A DNA stretch of 64,000 bases. Origin: Candidatus Dependentiae bacterium. GTDB lineage: Bacteria > Babelota > Babeliae > Babelales > UBA12411. Where the stretch lies: positions 1-64,000 of the forward strand of contig DOJW01000008.1 of NCBI GenBank assembly GCA_003511165.1. Reading direction: 5' to 3'. Within the stretch, counting starts at the first letter, position 1. Each line of letters starts with the position of its first letter. The notes beneath the pieces were generated by a model. It ran no database searches, was not told where the DNA came from, and saw nothing but the letters and a program-made list of their open reading frames with translations. Of the stretch, positions 7,282 through 16,381 are shown piece by piece. Made by a program: the position numbers and the translations under genes.

Positions 7282-9726
7282 TTAAACGTCTAAGTTTTTT
7301 ACAAAGACAGCTTTTTGTTCAATGTATAATTTACGTTCATCAACACAGTCACCCATCAAACCTGCAAACCACTGATCCGCTTTGATCGCATCTTCAATAG
7401 TAACTTGCAGTAACGTTCTGGTTTTTGGATCCATAGTAGTTTCCCAAAGCTGTTCTGGGTTCATTTCTCCAAGACCTTTATAACGCTGAATAGTCATCAA
7501 AGATTTTCCGGTTTTCACAATCGCATTACCAAGCTCTAAAATGCCGTTGCCTTTTTTGTCTACGTTTTTAGCCTGAACTTTCAAATCCCATTCAACATTT
7601 TCAAGAGCTTCAAGCGGCTTAAGCAGTTCTAATAACTTGGCAACATCTTCAAGTTCAAAAAATTTAACTGGCAATTCCCAAACTTTCTTCAATTGTTTAA
7701 ATGTAATAACCGCTTTATGTTTGACTTCAGATTCAAGCGCCATATCACCTTCTATTTTTTCTTCCTGCATCCCGGAGATTGAGTATTCTTTAAAGTTTTC
7801 TACTAACTTATTAAAAATATCTTGAGTCTCAAATTTTCCAGGTTTCCAGTTAATAGATTGCAAGAACTTAACCATCTGATGACAGAACTGAGTTGTAATT
7901 TCTAAATTGTGGCTCAATTTCAAAATCGCATTATCATATTCGATGATACTTCCAAGCAGCTTTTTCCAATCATCATTTTCAAATTTCTTATTTTGAATTA
8001 TCAATTCAGAATTATTTGCTGCCCAATCAAAAAGAAAAGCTTTTAACTCTGAATCATCTTTTAGATAACGCTCAACTTTGCCAACTTTTGCTTTATACAA
8101 AGGTGGTTGTGCAATATACAAATATCCTTTATCAATTAATGGGAGCATATGTCGAAAGAAAAATGTTAAAAGAAGAATTCGAATATGTGCTCCATCGACA
8201 TCAGCATCTGTCATTATTATTATTTTGTGATAGCGAACTTTGCTACTATCAAATTCTTCATTACCGACGCCTGCGCCGATAGCAGTAATCAAATCTTTTA
8301 TTTCATTGTTGTTTAACATTTTATCAAGACGCGCTTTTTCAACATTTATTATTTTACCTTTTAGAGGCAAAATAGCTTGAGTAAATCTGTCTCGACCTTG
8401 TTTTGCTGAACCGCCTGCAGAATCTCCCTCTACAATGTATATTTCTGTATTTTCTGGATTATCATCTGAACAATCAGCAAGCTTACCAGGAAGCACTGAA
8501 AACTCCAAAACAGATTTACGTCGCGTAAGTTCTCTTGCTTTTTTCGCCGCGTTTCGTGCTTGTTGAGCCAAAATAGATTTTTGAATAATTTTTTTTGCAA
8601 TATTTGGATTTTCTTCAAAATATGTTTCAAGCAATGCATACATCCAAGAATCGACAACACCTTTGACCTCGGAGTTACCAAGCTTACCTTTTGTCTGTCC
8701 TTCAAACTGAGGCTCTGGCACTTTGATACTCAAAACACAAACTAAACCTTCTCGAACATCTTCGCTTGAAAAGCTTCCATCTTTTAACAAATTAAGAGAT
8801 TGTGCATAGCGATTGCATGCTTTTGTGAGAGCAGATTTAAAACCAGCTTCGTGAGTACCACCATCCATTGTTCTAATGTTATTTACAAAACTAAAAGTTT
8901 GCTCCGCATAACCATCATTGTACTGACAAGCAAAATCTAACATGTAAATTTCATCTTCTTTATGAAACTGAATAATTTCAGAAAAAATAGGAACCTTTTT
9001 GCTATTTATATGCTCTATAAAAGAAACAATTCCATTTTCAAAAAAGAAATCATGCTCTTGATTATTTTTTTCATCTTTTACTTCGATATTCAAACCTTTA
9101 TTCAAGAATGCAAGTTCTCGCATTCTTGTTGAAATCGTTTCAAAATTAAATTCTGTATTTTCAAAAATTGTTGAATCAGGCATGAAGCGAATGTATGTTC
9201 CTCTCTTGTCTGTTTCGCCAACAACTTTTAGAGGTTCCTGCGGATCACCTTTTTTATAGAATTGCTGATAAATTTTGCCATCTCTAAAAATTTTAATTTC
9301 AAACCATTCTGATAAAGCGTTTACTACAGACACACCCACTCCGTGCAATCCACCAGAATATTTATATGTATCTTTATCAAATTTACCACCAGCATGAAGC
9401 TTGGTAAGAACAACTTGCGCAGTTGAAACATTTTCGGTTGGGTAAATTTCTGTAGGAATTCCGCGTCCATTATCCTCAACAGAACAAGACCCATCAGTCT
9501 CAAACCTAACAACAATATGATTACAATATCCTGCAAGCGCTTCGTCGACAGAGTTATCTACTACCTCGTAAATTAAATGATGCAAACCATCAATTCCTGT
9601 CGATCCGATATACATGGCTGGTCGCTTTCTAACCGCCTCAAGACCTTCCAAAACTTTAATAGATTTTGCACCGTATTCTGCACTTGTAGTACTTTTTTGA
9701 TTAGCTAAATTTTTATTTTCTTTCAT
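7282..9726 (-). CDS. gyrB: DNA gyrase subunit B
   Basis: ATPase subunit of the type IIA topoisomerase that introduces negative supercoils with GyrA. The 814 residues show the GHKL ATPase motifs (VDNSVDEALAG, DNGRGIP, GGLHGVGVSVVNALS) and the transducer domain. The TOPRIM motifs follow: EGDSAGGSAKQGRDR near 435 and DADVDGAHI near 510. The C-terminal QRYKGLGEMNPEQLW signature comes last. About 160 residues lie between TOPRIM and that signature, as in the insert-bearing Gram-negative GyrB. The ATG at 9726 has AAGGG 5 nt upstream and a stronger GGAGGAG further up. gyrA is not in the window. Confidence 0.97.
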   Translation of the reverse strand: MKENKNLANQKSTTSAEYGAKSIKVLEGLEAVRKRPAMYIGSTGIDGLHHLIYEVVDNSVDEALAGYCNHIVVRFETDGSCSVEDNGRGIPTEIYPTENVSTAQVVLTKLHAGGKFDKDTYKYSGGLHGVGVSVVNALSEWFEIKIFRDGKIYQQFYKKGDPQEPLKVVGETDKRGTYIRFMPDSTIFENTEFNFETISTRMRELAFLNKGLNIEVKDEKNNQEHDFFFENGIVSFIEHINSKKVPIFSEIIQFHKEDEIYMLDFACQYNDGYAEQTFSFVNNIRTMDGGTHEAGFKSALTKACNRYAQSLNLLKDGSFSSEDVREGLVCVLSIKVPEPQFEGQTKGKLGNSEVKGVVDSWMYALLETYFEENPNIAKKIIQKSILAQQARNAAKKARELTRRKSVLEFSVLPGKLADCSDDNPENTEIYIVEGDSAGGSAKQGRDRFTQAILPLKGKIINVEKARLDKMLNNNEIKDLITAIGAGVGNEEFDSSKVRYHKIIIMTDADVDGAHIRILLLTFFFRHMLPLIDKGYLYIAQPPLYKAKVGKVERYLKDDSELKAFLFDWAANNSELIIQNKKFENDDWKKLLGSIIEYDNAILKLSHNLEITTQFCHQMVKFLQSINWKPGKFETQDIFNKLVENFKEYSISGMQEEKIEGDMALESEVKHKAVITFKQLKKVWELPVKFFELEDVAKLLELLKPLEALENVEWDLKVQAKNVDKKGNGILELGNAIVKTGKSLMTIQRYKGLGEMNPEQLWETTMDPKTRTLLQVTIEDAIKADQWFAGLMGDCVDERKLYIEQKAVFVKNLDV

Positions 9727-10192
9727 GTAAGCCCTTTTCGCTCCTCCAAAACAGAGACTTTATACTGTATTCAAAAGGTTTTTGCTATTATAACAAAGGA
9801 ATAGATTATTTACTAATTTTCACCATTTTTATCCCCTTGAACCTTTATAAATTAACGCAAAATTAAATCGCGCAATTAGTTTTTAAAATAAAAGATATAT
9901 ACCTCTGTTTTTTAGCCTCTTTTATTTTTATACAAAAAACTAAAACATCCTTTTAAAAATGATGAAAACATATTTATGAAGAAAATCAATAATTTTAATT
10001 TCATAAACATTGCCCTAAAACAAGTGAAAAAAGCTTTTATTTGATTAATGTTTTTTGCAATTTAACCAAAAATCGATAACAATCATAAAATTTACTCTTT
10101 AGATAAGACAAACCCTTTATTTTTTATTTTCAAGGATGCTACACTAAACATGTTGTAATATATCGATTTATAGTTAATAAAAAGGATTAAAT
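9727..10192. other. 466-bp AT-rich spacer between divergent gyrB and a small exported-protein gene
   Basis: It must hold the promoters of both flanking genes; a TATAAT-like box occurs near 9790 on the minus strand without a clear -35. A 69-bp echo of the tadA 5' end lies at 9976-10044. I see no DnaA-box cluster and no dnaA or dnaN, so there is no support for an origin here. Confidence 0.5.
9976..10044 (+). pseudogene. short degenerate echo of the tadA 5' end
   Basis: ATG at 9976 to TGA at 10044 encodes 22 residues. INIALKQVKKAF matches MNIALKEAKKAL at the start of TadA (gene at 10723). About 31 of 39 aligned bases agree over this stretch, with ATTGCCCTAAAA identical. The reading frame then stops. 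It looks like a truncated, decayed duplicate about 750 bp upstream of the intact gene. The match is short, so chance similarity is not excluded. Confidence 0.45.
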
Positions 10193-10645
10193 ATGAAATT
10201 TAATAAGATACTTTTAACAGCTTTAGCTTTTTCAACAATTTGTTCATTAGTTGTTGCAAAAAATATAAGCGTCACAAATAACACCAATAGAACAGTAACA
10301 AGCTTGCGAATAAAAGCAAAAGATGGCGAACATAAGATAGTTAAAAAATATCAGAATATAGCCGCAGAACAAACAATCGTTGCAGAAATTCCCGATACAG
10401 CAACAGTTAAAAAAATTCGCGCAGATCTTCCAGCTATAAATGCAAATGAAATTGCAAGAATTGGGCAGGATAAATCGGGACAAACCAAAGAACAAAAACA
10501 AATAGCAAGAAGAGATAAGTTTGTAACCACAGCAAGAGAAAAAGATGCTGAAATCTTAAACGGTACATCTTTTTCAATACAACAAAAAAATCCTTCTGAA
10601 ATCAGCGAAAATAGACATTTATTCAAAATCGTAAAAACAAATTAA
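10193..10645 (+). CDS. small exported protein of unknown function
   Basis: A 150-residue protein with a clear signal peptide (Lys-rich start, hydrophobic residues 7-20, probable cleavage after VVA near residue 22). The mature part is highly polar and rich in Lys, Thr, Ile and Asn. It begins with KNISVTNNTNRTVTSLRI, which resembles the first strands of a beta-sandwich, but I recognise no family. AAAGGA lies 6 nt before the ATG, and an intrinsic terminator follows, so it is probably monocistronic. Confidence 0.75.
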   Translation: MKFNKILLTALAFSTICSLVVAKNISVTNNTNRTVTSLRIKAKDGEHKIVKKYQNIAAEQTIVAEIPDTATVKKIRADLPAINANEIARIGQDKSGQTKEQKQIARRDKFVTTAREKDAEILNGTSFSIQQKNPSEISENRHLFKIVKTN

Positions 10646-10668
10646 ACTTATTTATAATTTGTTGTAAA

Positions 10669-10706
10669 TTGAGGGTCGATATTTTCAATCGACCCTCAAT
10701 TTTTTA
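10669..10706 (+). terminator. intrinsic terminator
   Basis: TTGAGGGTCGAT (10669-10680) pairs perfectly with ATCGACCCTCAA (10688-10699) around a 7-nt loop and is followed by TTTTTTATT. It lies 23 bp after the small exported-protein gene and separates it from tadA. Confidence 0.9.
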
Positions 10707-10722
10707 TTAAATATTTAAAAAT

Positions 10723-11208
10723 ATGAAAAATAATAACACACACGAATTTTTTATGAATATTGCCCTAAAAGAAGCTAAAAAAGCTTTAAAAATAGGGGAA
10801 GTTCCAATCGGCGCCATTGTGGTTGACGAAAACAATAAAATCATCGGAAAAGGCTATAACAAAGCAGAAAAAACAGGTTGCCAAACCGCTCATGCTGAAA
10901 TAATAGCCATCAAACAAGCCTGTAAAAAAAAAGGTAACTGGAGACTTGAAGGTTGCACAATTTATGTTACTCTAGAGCCTTGCTTAATGTGCTTTGGGTT
11001 AATAGCATTAAGCCGAATGAAAAGTATATTTTACGGCGCAAAATCCCCTCTTTTTGGAGCCGGTCTTGACAACATGTCTAATTTTCCGGTATACAACAAA
11101 GAATTGTTTTCGATCAGTAATTTAAATACTGCCGAAAGCATTTTTTTGTTACAACAGTTTTTCAAAGAGAGACGAAAGAAAGGTCCAGACAATGGAGCAT
11201 CGTTTTGA
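10723..11208 (+). CDS. tadA: tRNA-specific adenosine deaminase
   Basis: Zinc deaminase that converts the wobble adenosine of tRNA-Arg(ACG) to inosine. HAE at 57-59 supplies the zinc ligand and the proton-shuttling Glu, and PCLMC at 86-90 supplies two Cys ligands. IFYGAKSPLFGAG matches the TadA substrate loop. Length 161 residues is normal. No Shine-Dalgarno is visible before the ATG at 10723, and the Met at residue 11 is a possible alternative start. It overlaps the next gene by 17 bp, suggesting translational coupling. Confidence 0.9.
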   Translation: MKNNNTHEFFMNIALKEAKKALKIGEVPIGAIVVDENNKIIGKGYNKAEKTGCQTAHAEIIAIKQACKKKGNWRLEGCTIYVTLEPCLMCFGLIALSRMKSIFYGAKSPLFGAGLDNMSNFPVYNKELFSISNLNTAESIFLLQQFFKERRKKGPDNGASF

Positions 11209-11539
11209 TTTTATAAATAAAATGAAATCCGATCTGTTAAAAAAAAGGTCAGAATTAACAACACTTTTAGCCAGCATAACCAAAGAAGATTGGAGCGAAA
11301 AATCGCAAATAAAAGATAGCGCTGATGAAGCATTATCATCTTCTATGGACAAGTTACAAAGCTCTCTTGAAGCAACAGAAATCGATGAATTAAAGCTGAT
11401 TGAAAACGCTTTAATTCGAATCGAAAAAAATGAATATGGAATTTGTCTCGATTGCGGACAACCGATAAATTCAAAAAGGTTAGAAATTTACCCTTATGCA
11501 GCAAGATGCATAGCTTGCCAAGAAGCTTTGGAAAAATAA
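11192..11539 (+). CDS. TraR/DksA family zinc-finger protein
   Basis: A 115-residue protein. A helical coiled-coil-like N-terminal half is followed by a C4 zinc finger with Cys85, Cys88, Cys106 and Cys109 (CLDCGQ, CIACQ). DksA-type proteins bind the RNA polymerase secondary channel and modulate rRNA and stress promoters with ppGpp. The shorter RSBN/YbiI/TraR group shares the finger, so the exact role is uncertain. The first 17 bp overlap the end of tadA. Confidence 0.85.
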   Translation: MEHRFDFINKMKSDLLKKRSELTTLLASITKEDWSEKSQIKDSADEALSSSMDKLQSSLEATEIDELKLIENALIRIEKNEYGICLDCGQPINSKRLEIYPYAARCIACQEALEK

Positions 11540-11557
11540 AAGCAAGATTTTGCTTTT
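11538..11557 (+). terminator. weak intrinsic terminator between dksA-like gene and tRNA-Thr
   Basis: AAAAGCAA (11538-11545) pairs with TTGCTTTT (11550-11557). The stem overlaps the stop codon of the preceding gene and ends exactly at the first base of the tRNA. It is short and AU-rich, so it may be leaky and let the tRNA be cotranscribed. Confidence 0.4.
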
Positions 11558-11632
<75 letters not shown>

Positions 11633-11653
11633 GATAAAATACAAAGCATCTTG

Positions 11654-12598
11654 TTAGTTCCTTTGCGCTACAAGTTTGCCTTCATAGATTTTAATATTGA
11701 TTATTTTAGCTCTCTCCATGTCTGCTAAAAACGCCATAATTACAGTTCGATTCAAAAGAAATTGTGACGGAGTAATTTCTACCTCAGAGTTTTCAAATCT
11801 ACAAACAGCTACTCCAACAATATCATCGATTGAAATATTCGCTCTGTTATTAATTGTCTGAAGCAGAAAGCCACTTACCTCCAGAATCTTTTCTTTATTT
11901 ATCGAAACAAGCTCGTGAACATCTGTTGCTAATCCGCCATGATACATCGAGATGGAGAAATAACTTTCTGTTAGGTTTAAAATCTTATCTAAAGTTTTTA
12001 GCGCCTCATCAATGCACGTGTGAAACAAAAGACCGTGATTAGACATTACCATTCTACTGAAAAGCGCATCAGCGCAATAAAAAACTCTATTTTTTGTTCC
12101 GATTCCGATCATACCTCGCGTATGTCCTGGCAATGTTCTGACTGTCAGTTGAAAGCCCTGCTCGGATAGAATATATCCATCTTCATTAGGTATGACATTA
12201 GTAACTTGTGATGGTTTTGCATTTAGAAAAGGACTGTTTCCAACAAAACTAAATGTATGAGCACCTGAACTTAGGTACATTGGCTCTAAAAAAGGATGCT
12301 CTATAAAAGTTTTCTCATATTCAGTTGCATATATCTTTATATTTGGGTATTTACATTGAAAAAAATGATTTCCCCCGCAATGATCTGCATGATGGTGGGT
12401 ATTAATGATAGCGATTATTTGATATCCGGCCCCCGAAACAGTTTTATCGATATCCTTAGCAACATTATCATTTGGCCCAGAATCAATTAAAATAGCAGTT
12501 TTTTGATCCGCATTAACAATGAGCCCTGGAGCTGGTTGTCGCGGTGAACCAACTAAAATATAGCAGCCCTCTGTTATTGATATAAGATTTAACGGCAT
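11654..12598 (-). CDS. metallo-beta-lactamase fold hydrolase
   Basis: A 314-residue protein. The zinc motif HHHADH (HxHxDH type) is near residues 68-73. A later His in GHTRGMIGI and the Asp in CADALF supply the remaining ligands. The N-terminal part has the usual LIDSGPNDNV and IIAIINTHHH strands. The C-terminal 100 residues look helical and could be a substrate-binding or winged-helix region. The ATG at 12598 follows GAGG at 6 nt. Glyoxalase II-like and ribonuclease-like MBL enzymes share these motifs, so the substrate is not assigned. Confidence 0.85.
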   Translation of the reverse strand: MPLNLISITEGCYILVGSPRQPAPGLIVNADQKTAILIDSGPNDNVAKDIDKTVSGAGYQIIAIINTHHHADHCGGNHFFQCKYPNIKIYATEYEKTFIEHPFLEPMYLSSGAHTFSFVGNSPFLNAKPSQVTNVIPNEDGYILSEQGFQLTVRTLPGHTRGMIGIGTKNRVFYCADALFSRMVMSNHGLLFHTCIDEALKTLDKILNLTESYFSISMYHGGLATDVHELVSINKEKILEVSGFLLQTINNRANISIDDIVGVAVCRFENSEVEITPSQFLLNRTVIMAFLADMERAKIINIKIYEGKLVAQRN

Positions 12599-12784
12599 AA
12601 ATACCTCTTACAATAAAATTCAAAATTATTTTGTACCATCCCAAATGGTTTTCTGCCCCTTAATTTTATTTTCTTGTGGTACGCGCCCCATAAACAGCCT
12701 AAATTATGACTAAATAAATTAAGCTTTGCAACCTTAAAACTCCCCCAAAATCAAGTCTTTGAGGAAATCCTTAAACAACCGATA

Positions 12785-12868
12785 AATCCTATAAAAAATG
12801 TGATTCCTGTACAATCCCAAACCCCATTTTTCTTGTTTTTGACAAAACTTTGCACTTTTTATAGGATT
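12785..12868. repeat. 13-bp inverted repeat, likely a divergent promoter pair
   Basis: AATCCTATAAAAA (12785-12797) is the reverse complement of TTTTTATAGGATT (12856-12868). Each copy reads TTTTTATAGGATT outward toward its nearest gene, so each may carry the -10 of a promoter: rpsI to the right and the MBL gene to the left. On the minus strand the -35 at 17 bp is TTGTAC, which is poor. Confidence 0.5.
12839..12867 (+). promoter_or_regulatory. sigma-70-like promoter of rpsI
   Basis: TTGACA (12839-12844), a 17-bp spacer, then TAGGAT (12862-12867). The -35 is perfect and the -10 keeps the key T, A and final T. Transcription would start near 12875, leaving a leader of about 75 nt before rpsI. Confidence 0.6.
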
Positions 12869-12949
12869 ATAAACAGTTTTATTTTAATTTTTGGACATTA
12901 AAATAATAAAATAACAAATTTTAGTTTATTCCAAATATTTAGGAGTTTT

Positions 12950-13354
12950 ATGAAAGGAATCAAAACGTCGACAATACACCACGGTGTCGGCCGAAGAAAA
13001 TCAGCAGTAGCAAGAGTTTGGCTAAAAGCTGGTAAGGGCAATATTACAGTAAACGGCCTTAGCTTCAAAGAATACTTTGACACAGACATAGAAAAACAAA
13101 TAGTTGTCGACCCTATGAATGTTGCAAGATTAGGTCAAGATTTTGACATAGATGCAAATGTTCAAGGTGGCGGCTTGGTAGCACAAGCAGGCGCAGTAAG
13201 ATTAGGCCTTTCAAGAGCTTTAGTCGAAATGGACGAAACATTACGTTCAGCATTAAGAAAAAGCGGCTTTCTAACTTGCGATGCAAGAGTAAAAGAACGT
13301 AAAAAATATGGACAAAAAGCAGCTAGAAGAAAATTCCAATTCGTAAAACGATAA
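12950..13354 (+). CDS. rpsI: 30S ribosomal protein S9
   Basis: A 134-residue protein of the small subunit whose C-terminal tail contacts P-site tRNA. GVGRRKSAVARVWL near the N-terminus, GGGLVAQAGAVRLGLSRAL in the middle and the basic end with RKKYGQKAARRKFQFVKR are S9 hallmarks. AGGAG precedes the ATG at 12950 by 4 nt. The gene stands alone; rplM, which normally precedes it, is not here. glmS follows after 66 bp. Confidence 0.97.
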   Translation: MKGIKTSTIHHGVGRRKSAVARVWLKAGKGNITVNGLSFKEYFDTDIEKQIVVDPMNVARLGQDFDIDANVQGGGLVAQAGAVRLGLSRALVEMDETLRSALRKSGFLTCDARVKERKKYGQKAARRKFQFVKR

Positions 13355-13420
13355 TTTTCATACTGTCTTAAAACGATCAAACCTTTTTTCATTATTTATT
13401 TTTAAATCAGGAAAAGTGGT

Positions 13421-15319
13421 ATGTGTGGTATTGCAGCTTACGTCGGAGAAAATAAATGTCGCAACTTTGTAGTCGAAGGCTTATCGAGACTAGAATACAG
13501 AGGCTACGACTCCGCGGGTTTTGTTTGCATAGATGCAAAAAATGGTCATTTGAATGTTGTTAAAGCCAAAGGTCGGCTAAGCGAACTCAAAGATAAATTA
13601 TCTTTAAACCAACATGATGGTTTTGTAGGTATGGGGCATACGCGATGGGCAACTCATGGAATCGCAAACGAAACCAACACGCATCCACATTTCGATTGTA
13701 AAAACAAAATAGCCGTGATTCACAATGGTATTATCGAAAATTATGGCTCTCTAAGAGATGAGTTACTTGCAAAAGGTCATATTTTTAAATCAACAACAGA
13801 TACAGAAACCGTCGCTCATCTTTTTGAAGATATTCTACAACAACACACAAATCTACATGCTGCAATCGTCGATCTTGCAAGCAAATTAAAAGGCGCTTAT
13901 GCGTTTGTTTTTATTTTAGAAGATTATCCAAATCAACTTTTAGTTATGAGACACAAATCTCCGGTTGCAATAGGAATCGGAGACAATGAAATGTTTGTGG
14001 GATCTGACTCCCTTGTATTCTCGGATAAAACAGAAAAAACATTGTTTATGCCAGATGAAAGTTTTGCTTTAGTGTCCAAAGATTCTGTAAAACTTTACCA
14101 CTTCAGTGGAAAACAACTAGATTTAAATATTCAAAATGTTCAAAATCATTATTCTCAAAATGAAAAAAATGGTTATGAACATTTCATGCTCAAAGAGATC
14201 TATGAGCAAAAACCAGCAATCAACAAAACTGTTCATTTTTATAAAAAAGTAAGCGGCTGGGAAGATGAAGATATTATCGATTCTAAATTTTCAGCAACAA
14301 TCACTGAAGACCAATTTTGGAATCAAGTCGGAATTTCTAAAGATGAAATAAAAAACTTAAAACAAATAAACCTTCTTGGCGCCGGAACATCTTGGCATTC
14401 GGCAAAAATCGCACAATTCTTTTTTGAATACATTTGCAAAATACCTACCAAAGTTTATCTCGCCTCAGAATTTCGATACATGCCTTTTTTTCCGCAAAAA
14501 GATAGTGCTTTCATCATGATCTCACAATCTGGCGAAACTGCAGACACCCTTGAAGCATTAAGATTTGTAAGCACATCGAATATTCCAACCATTGCCCTAA
14601 CAAATGTTGCTTCAAGCACTATGGTGCGCGAAGCAAATGGATTTTTACTATTACATGCTGGTCCTGAAATATCTGTGTGTTCAACCAAAGCTTTTTCATG
14701 CCAACTTGCATCTCTTTATTGGTTTGCAAATCGCATAGCATTTGAAAAAGGATTAATAAACATAAATCAAATGCATGAAGCAGAAGAAGATCTTTTATTT
14801 GCTGCAGAAATTTTGGAAACATCAATAGAGATGTACAAAAACGAAATCGAAAATAAATTAGCCAAAATCTATTCGATGTATGACAAATTCATCTTTTTAG
14901 GCAGACACATCAGCTATCCATTTGCCATGGAAGCAGCACTAAAACTAAAAGAAATTTCTTATATTTTTGCACAAGCATACCCATCTGGCGAACTTAAACA
15001 CGGTCCAATTGCATTAATAGATGAAAATGTTCCTGTAGTTATTTTCTCATCTTTGGATGAAACAATTTATCGTAAAATAGTTTCAAATGCTCAGGAAGTA
15101 AAAGCTCGAATGGGACATTTGATCGTTTTTGCTTTTGAAAATCAAAAAGAACTTTTGCAACTTGCAGATCTAGCATTTGTAATACCACCAGTCAAGCCAT
15201 TACTTGCTCCACTTGCAATGACAGGTTTGATGCAGTTTTTTGTTTATCAAATTACAAAAGAATTAGGACTCCCAATTGATAAACCAAGAAATTTAGCAAA
15301 ATCAGTTACAGTAGAATAA
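13421..15319 (+). CDS. glmS: glutamine--fructose-6-phosphate aminotransferase (isomerizing)
   Basis: Makes glucosamine-6-phosphate from fructose-6-phosphate and glutamine, the entry step to UDP-GlcNAc. The N-terminal class II amidotransferase domain begins MCGIAAYVG with the catalytic Cys at position 2. GHTRWATHG and HNGIIENY follow. Two SIS domains come next (SQSGETADTLEALR near 370, GRHISYPFAMEAALKLKEISY near 500). The C-terminus ends KPRNLAKSVTVE, as is usual for GlmS. Length 632 residues. AGGAAAAGTGGT precedes the ATG. Its product can feed wecB and wecC in the polysaccharide block nearby. Confidence 0.97.
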   Translation: MCGIAAYVGENKCRNFVVEGLSRLEYRGYDSAGFVCIDAKNGHLNVVKAKGRLSELKDKLSLNQHDGFVGMGHTRWATHGIANETNTHPHFDCKNKIAVIHNGIIENYGSLRDELLAKGHIFKSTTDTETVAHLFEDILQQHTNLHAAIVDLASKLKGAYAFVFILEDYPNQLLVMRHKSPVAIGIGDNEMFVGSDSLVFSDKTEKTLFMPDESFALVSKDSVKLYHFSGKQLDLNIQNVQNHYSQNEKNGYEHFMLKEIYEQKPAINKTVHFYKKVSGWEDEDIIDSKFSATITEDQFWNQVGISKDEIKNLKQINLLGAGTSWHSAKIAQFFFEYICKIPTKVYLASEFRYMPFFPQKDSAFIMISQSGETADTLEALRFVSTSNIPTIALTNVASSTMVREANGFLLLHAGPEISVCSTKAFSCQLASLYWFANRIAFEKGLININQMHEAEEDLLFAAEILETSIEMYKNEIENKLAKIYSMYDKFIFLGRHISYPFAMEAALKLKEISYIFAQAYPSGELKHGPIALIDENVPVVIFSSLDETIYRKIVSNAQEVKARMGHLIVFAFENQKELLQLADLAFVIPPVKPLLAPLAMTGLMQFFVYQITKELGLPIDKPRNLAKSVTVE

Positions 15320-15393
15320 TCTCTTGCAAATTTACATCCAAAATTTTAATATAAAACCGTTTATTTCGGTTCAAAAACAAAAAAAGGAATTCA

Positions 15394-16347
15394 ATGGCAA
15401 ATACAAATGGTTCAAGCCGTTTTTCTAATTTTCTAAAAAATTTTTTAATCATTTTGATAATTTTACAATTTGTTCCAATCGTTTACACAAGCGTAAAAAA
15501 AACTATTAAAAAAGTTGTTTCACCGGATACCGAAGTTGGTGTAATAAAAATAGGAACAATCAATAGCTCCGAATATGTAATAAAACAAATTCAAAAATTT
15601 CACAAAAATTCAGATATTAAAGCATTATTACTCCAGATCAATTCCCCCGGCGGACTTCCTGGTGCATCTCAAGCAATCTTTAACGAATTAAAAAAATTCA
15701 AAAAAGATAAACCTGTCGTCGTACTTGTAGAAGATTTGGCTGCATCCGGCGGATACTACGTTGCATGTTGCGCTGATAAAATTATAGCAAATCCATCTTC
15801 TCTTATCGGTAGCATTGGTGTTGTGTGCATGCTTCCAAACATAGAAAAATTATTACAACGATTTAACATAAAAGTTGATGAAGTTAAAAGTGGAAAATAT
15901 AAAACCATTTTAAGCACAACAAGAGAAAGATCATTGGAAGAAACAGCACTACTTCAATCTGTTTCTGACGATGTATACAAACAATTTACAAGCGACGTTG
16001 CTACAAACCGAAATCTCCATCTTCAAGATGAAAAAATTTGGGCTGATGGCAAAATATTCACAGGCAATCAGGCTCTTAAACTAAAACTTGTAGATGAATT
16101 AGGATCATTATCGGATGCTACTGAAACTATTAAAAATTTGCTAAAAGAACGTGGCGTAAAAGTTGAAGGTAAAATCAAGTATATAAGGCCAAAACCAACA
16201 TCCACCTTTGCTAAATTATTTGGCTCTTCAGAAGAAGATCAAGAGAATCAAGTAGCTCTAACATCACTTGCAGCAAATTCTATTTCACAAATTTGGCACA
16301 AATTTTTAAGCAACGAAACATCGGAAAATTCTAAATTAATTAGCTAG
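15394..16347 (+). CDS. sppA: signal peptide peptidase SppA (S49 family)
   Basis: Membrane-anchored serine protease that degrades cleaved signal peptides. An N-terminal anchor spans residues 15-33. SPGG at 84-87 and the nucleophile Ser118 in AASGGYY are present. The catalytic Lys168 lies in EVKSGKYKT. At 317 residues it is the single-domain short form. AAAGGA lies 5 nt before the ATG at 15394. The C-terminal 40 residues are polar and not conserved in the family. Confidence 0.92.
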   Translation: MANTNGSSRFSNFLKNFLIILIILQFVPIVYTSVKKTIKKVVSPDTEVGVIKIGTINSSEYVIKQIQKFHKNSDIKALLLQINSPGGLPGASQAIFNELKKFKKDKPVVVLVEDLAASGGYYVACCADKIIANPSSLIGSIGVVCMLPNIEKLLQRFNIKVDEVKSGKYKTILSTTRERSLEETALLQSVSDDVYKQFTSDVATNRNLHLQDEKIWADGKIFTGNQALKLKLVDELGSLSDATETIKNLLKERGVKVEGKIKYIRPKPTSTFAKLFGSSEEDQENQVALTSLAANSISQIWHKFLSNETSENSKLIS

Positions 16348-16381
16348 ATAAAATTTATAAAAACTCGAAAATGACTAAAGC

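Larger units (their letters stand above)
12599..12949. other. 351-bp spacer between divergent MBL hydrolase and rpsI
   Basis: No gene is visible. It contains an outward-facing pair of identical TTTTTATAGGATT motifs (12785-12868) and a good sigma-70-like promoter for rpsI. The usual upstream partner of rpsI, rplM, is absent. Confidence 0.6.

Noticed and set aside
8016..8282. 88-codon plus-strand ORF within gyrB
   Set aside because: Antisense shadow of a strongly conserved coding region.
9727..10192. Possible oriC next to gyrB
   Set aside because: No DnaA-box array or AT-rich 13-mers beyond the general base composition, and dnaA, dnaN and recF are absent.
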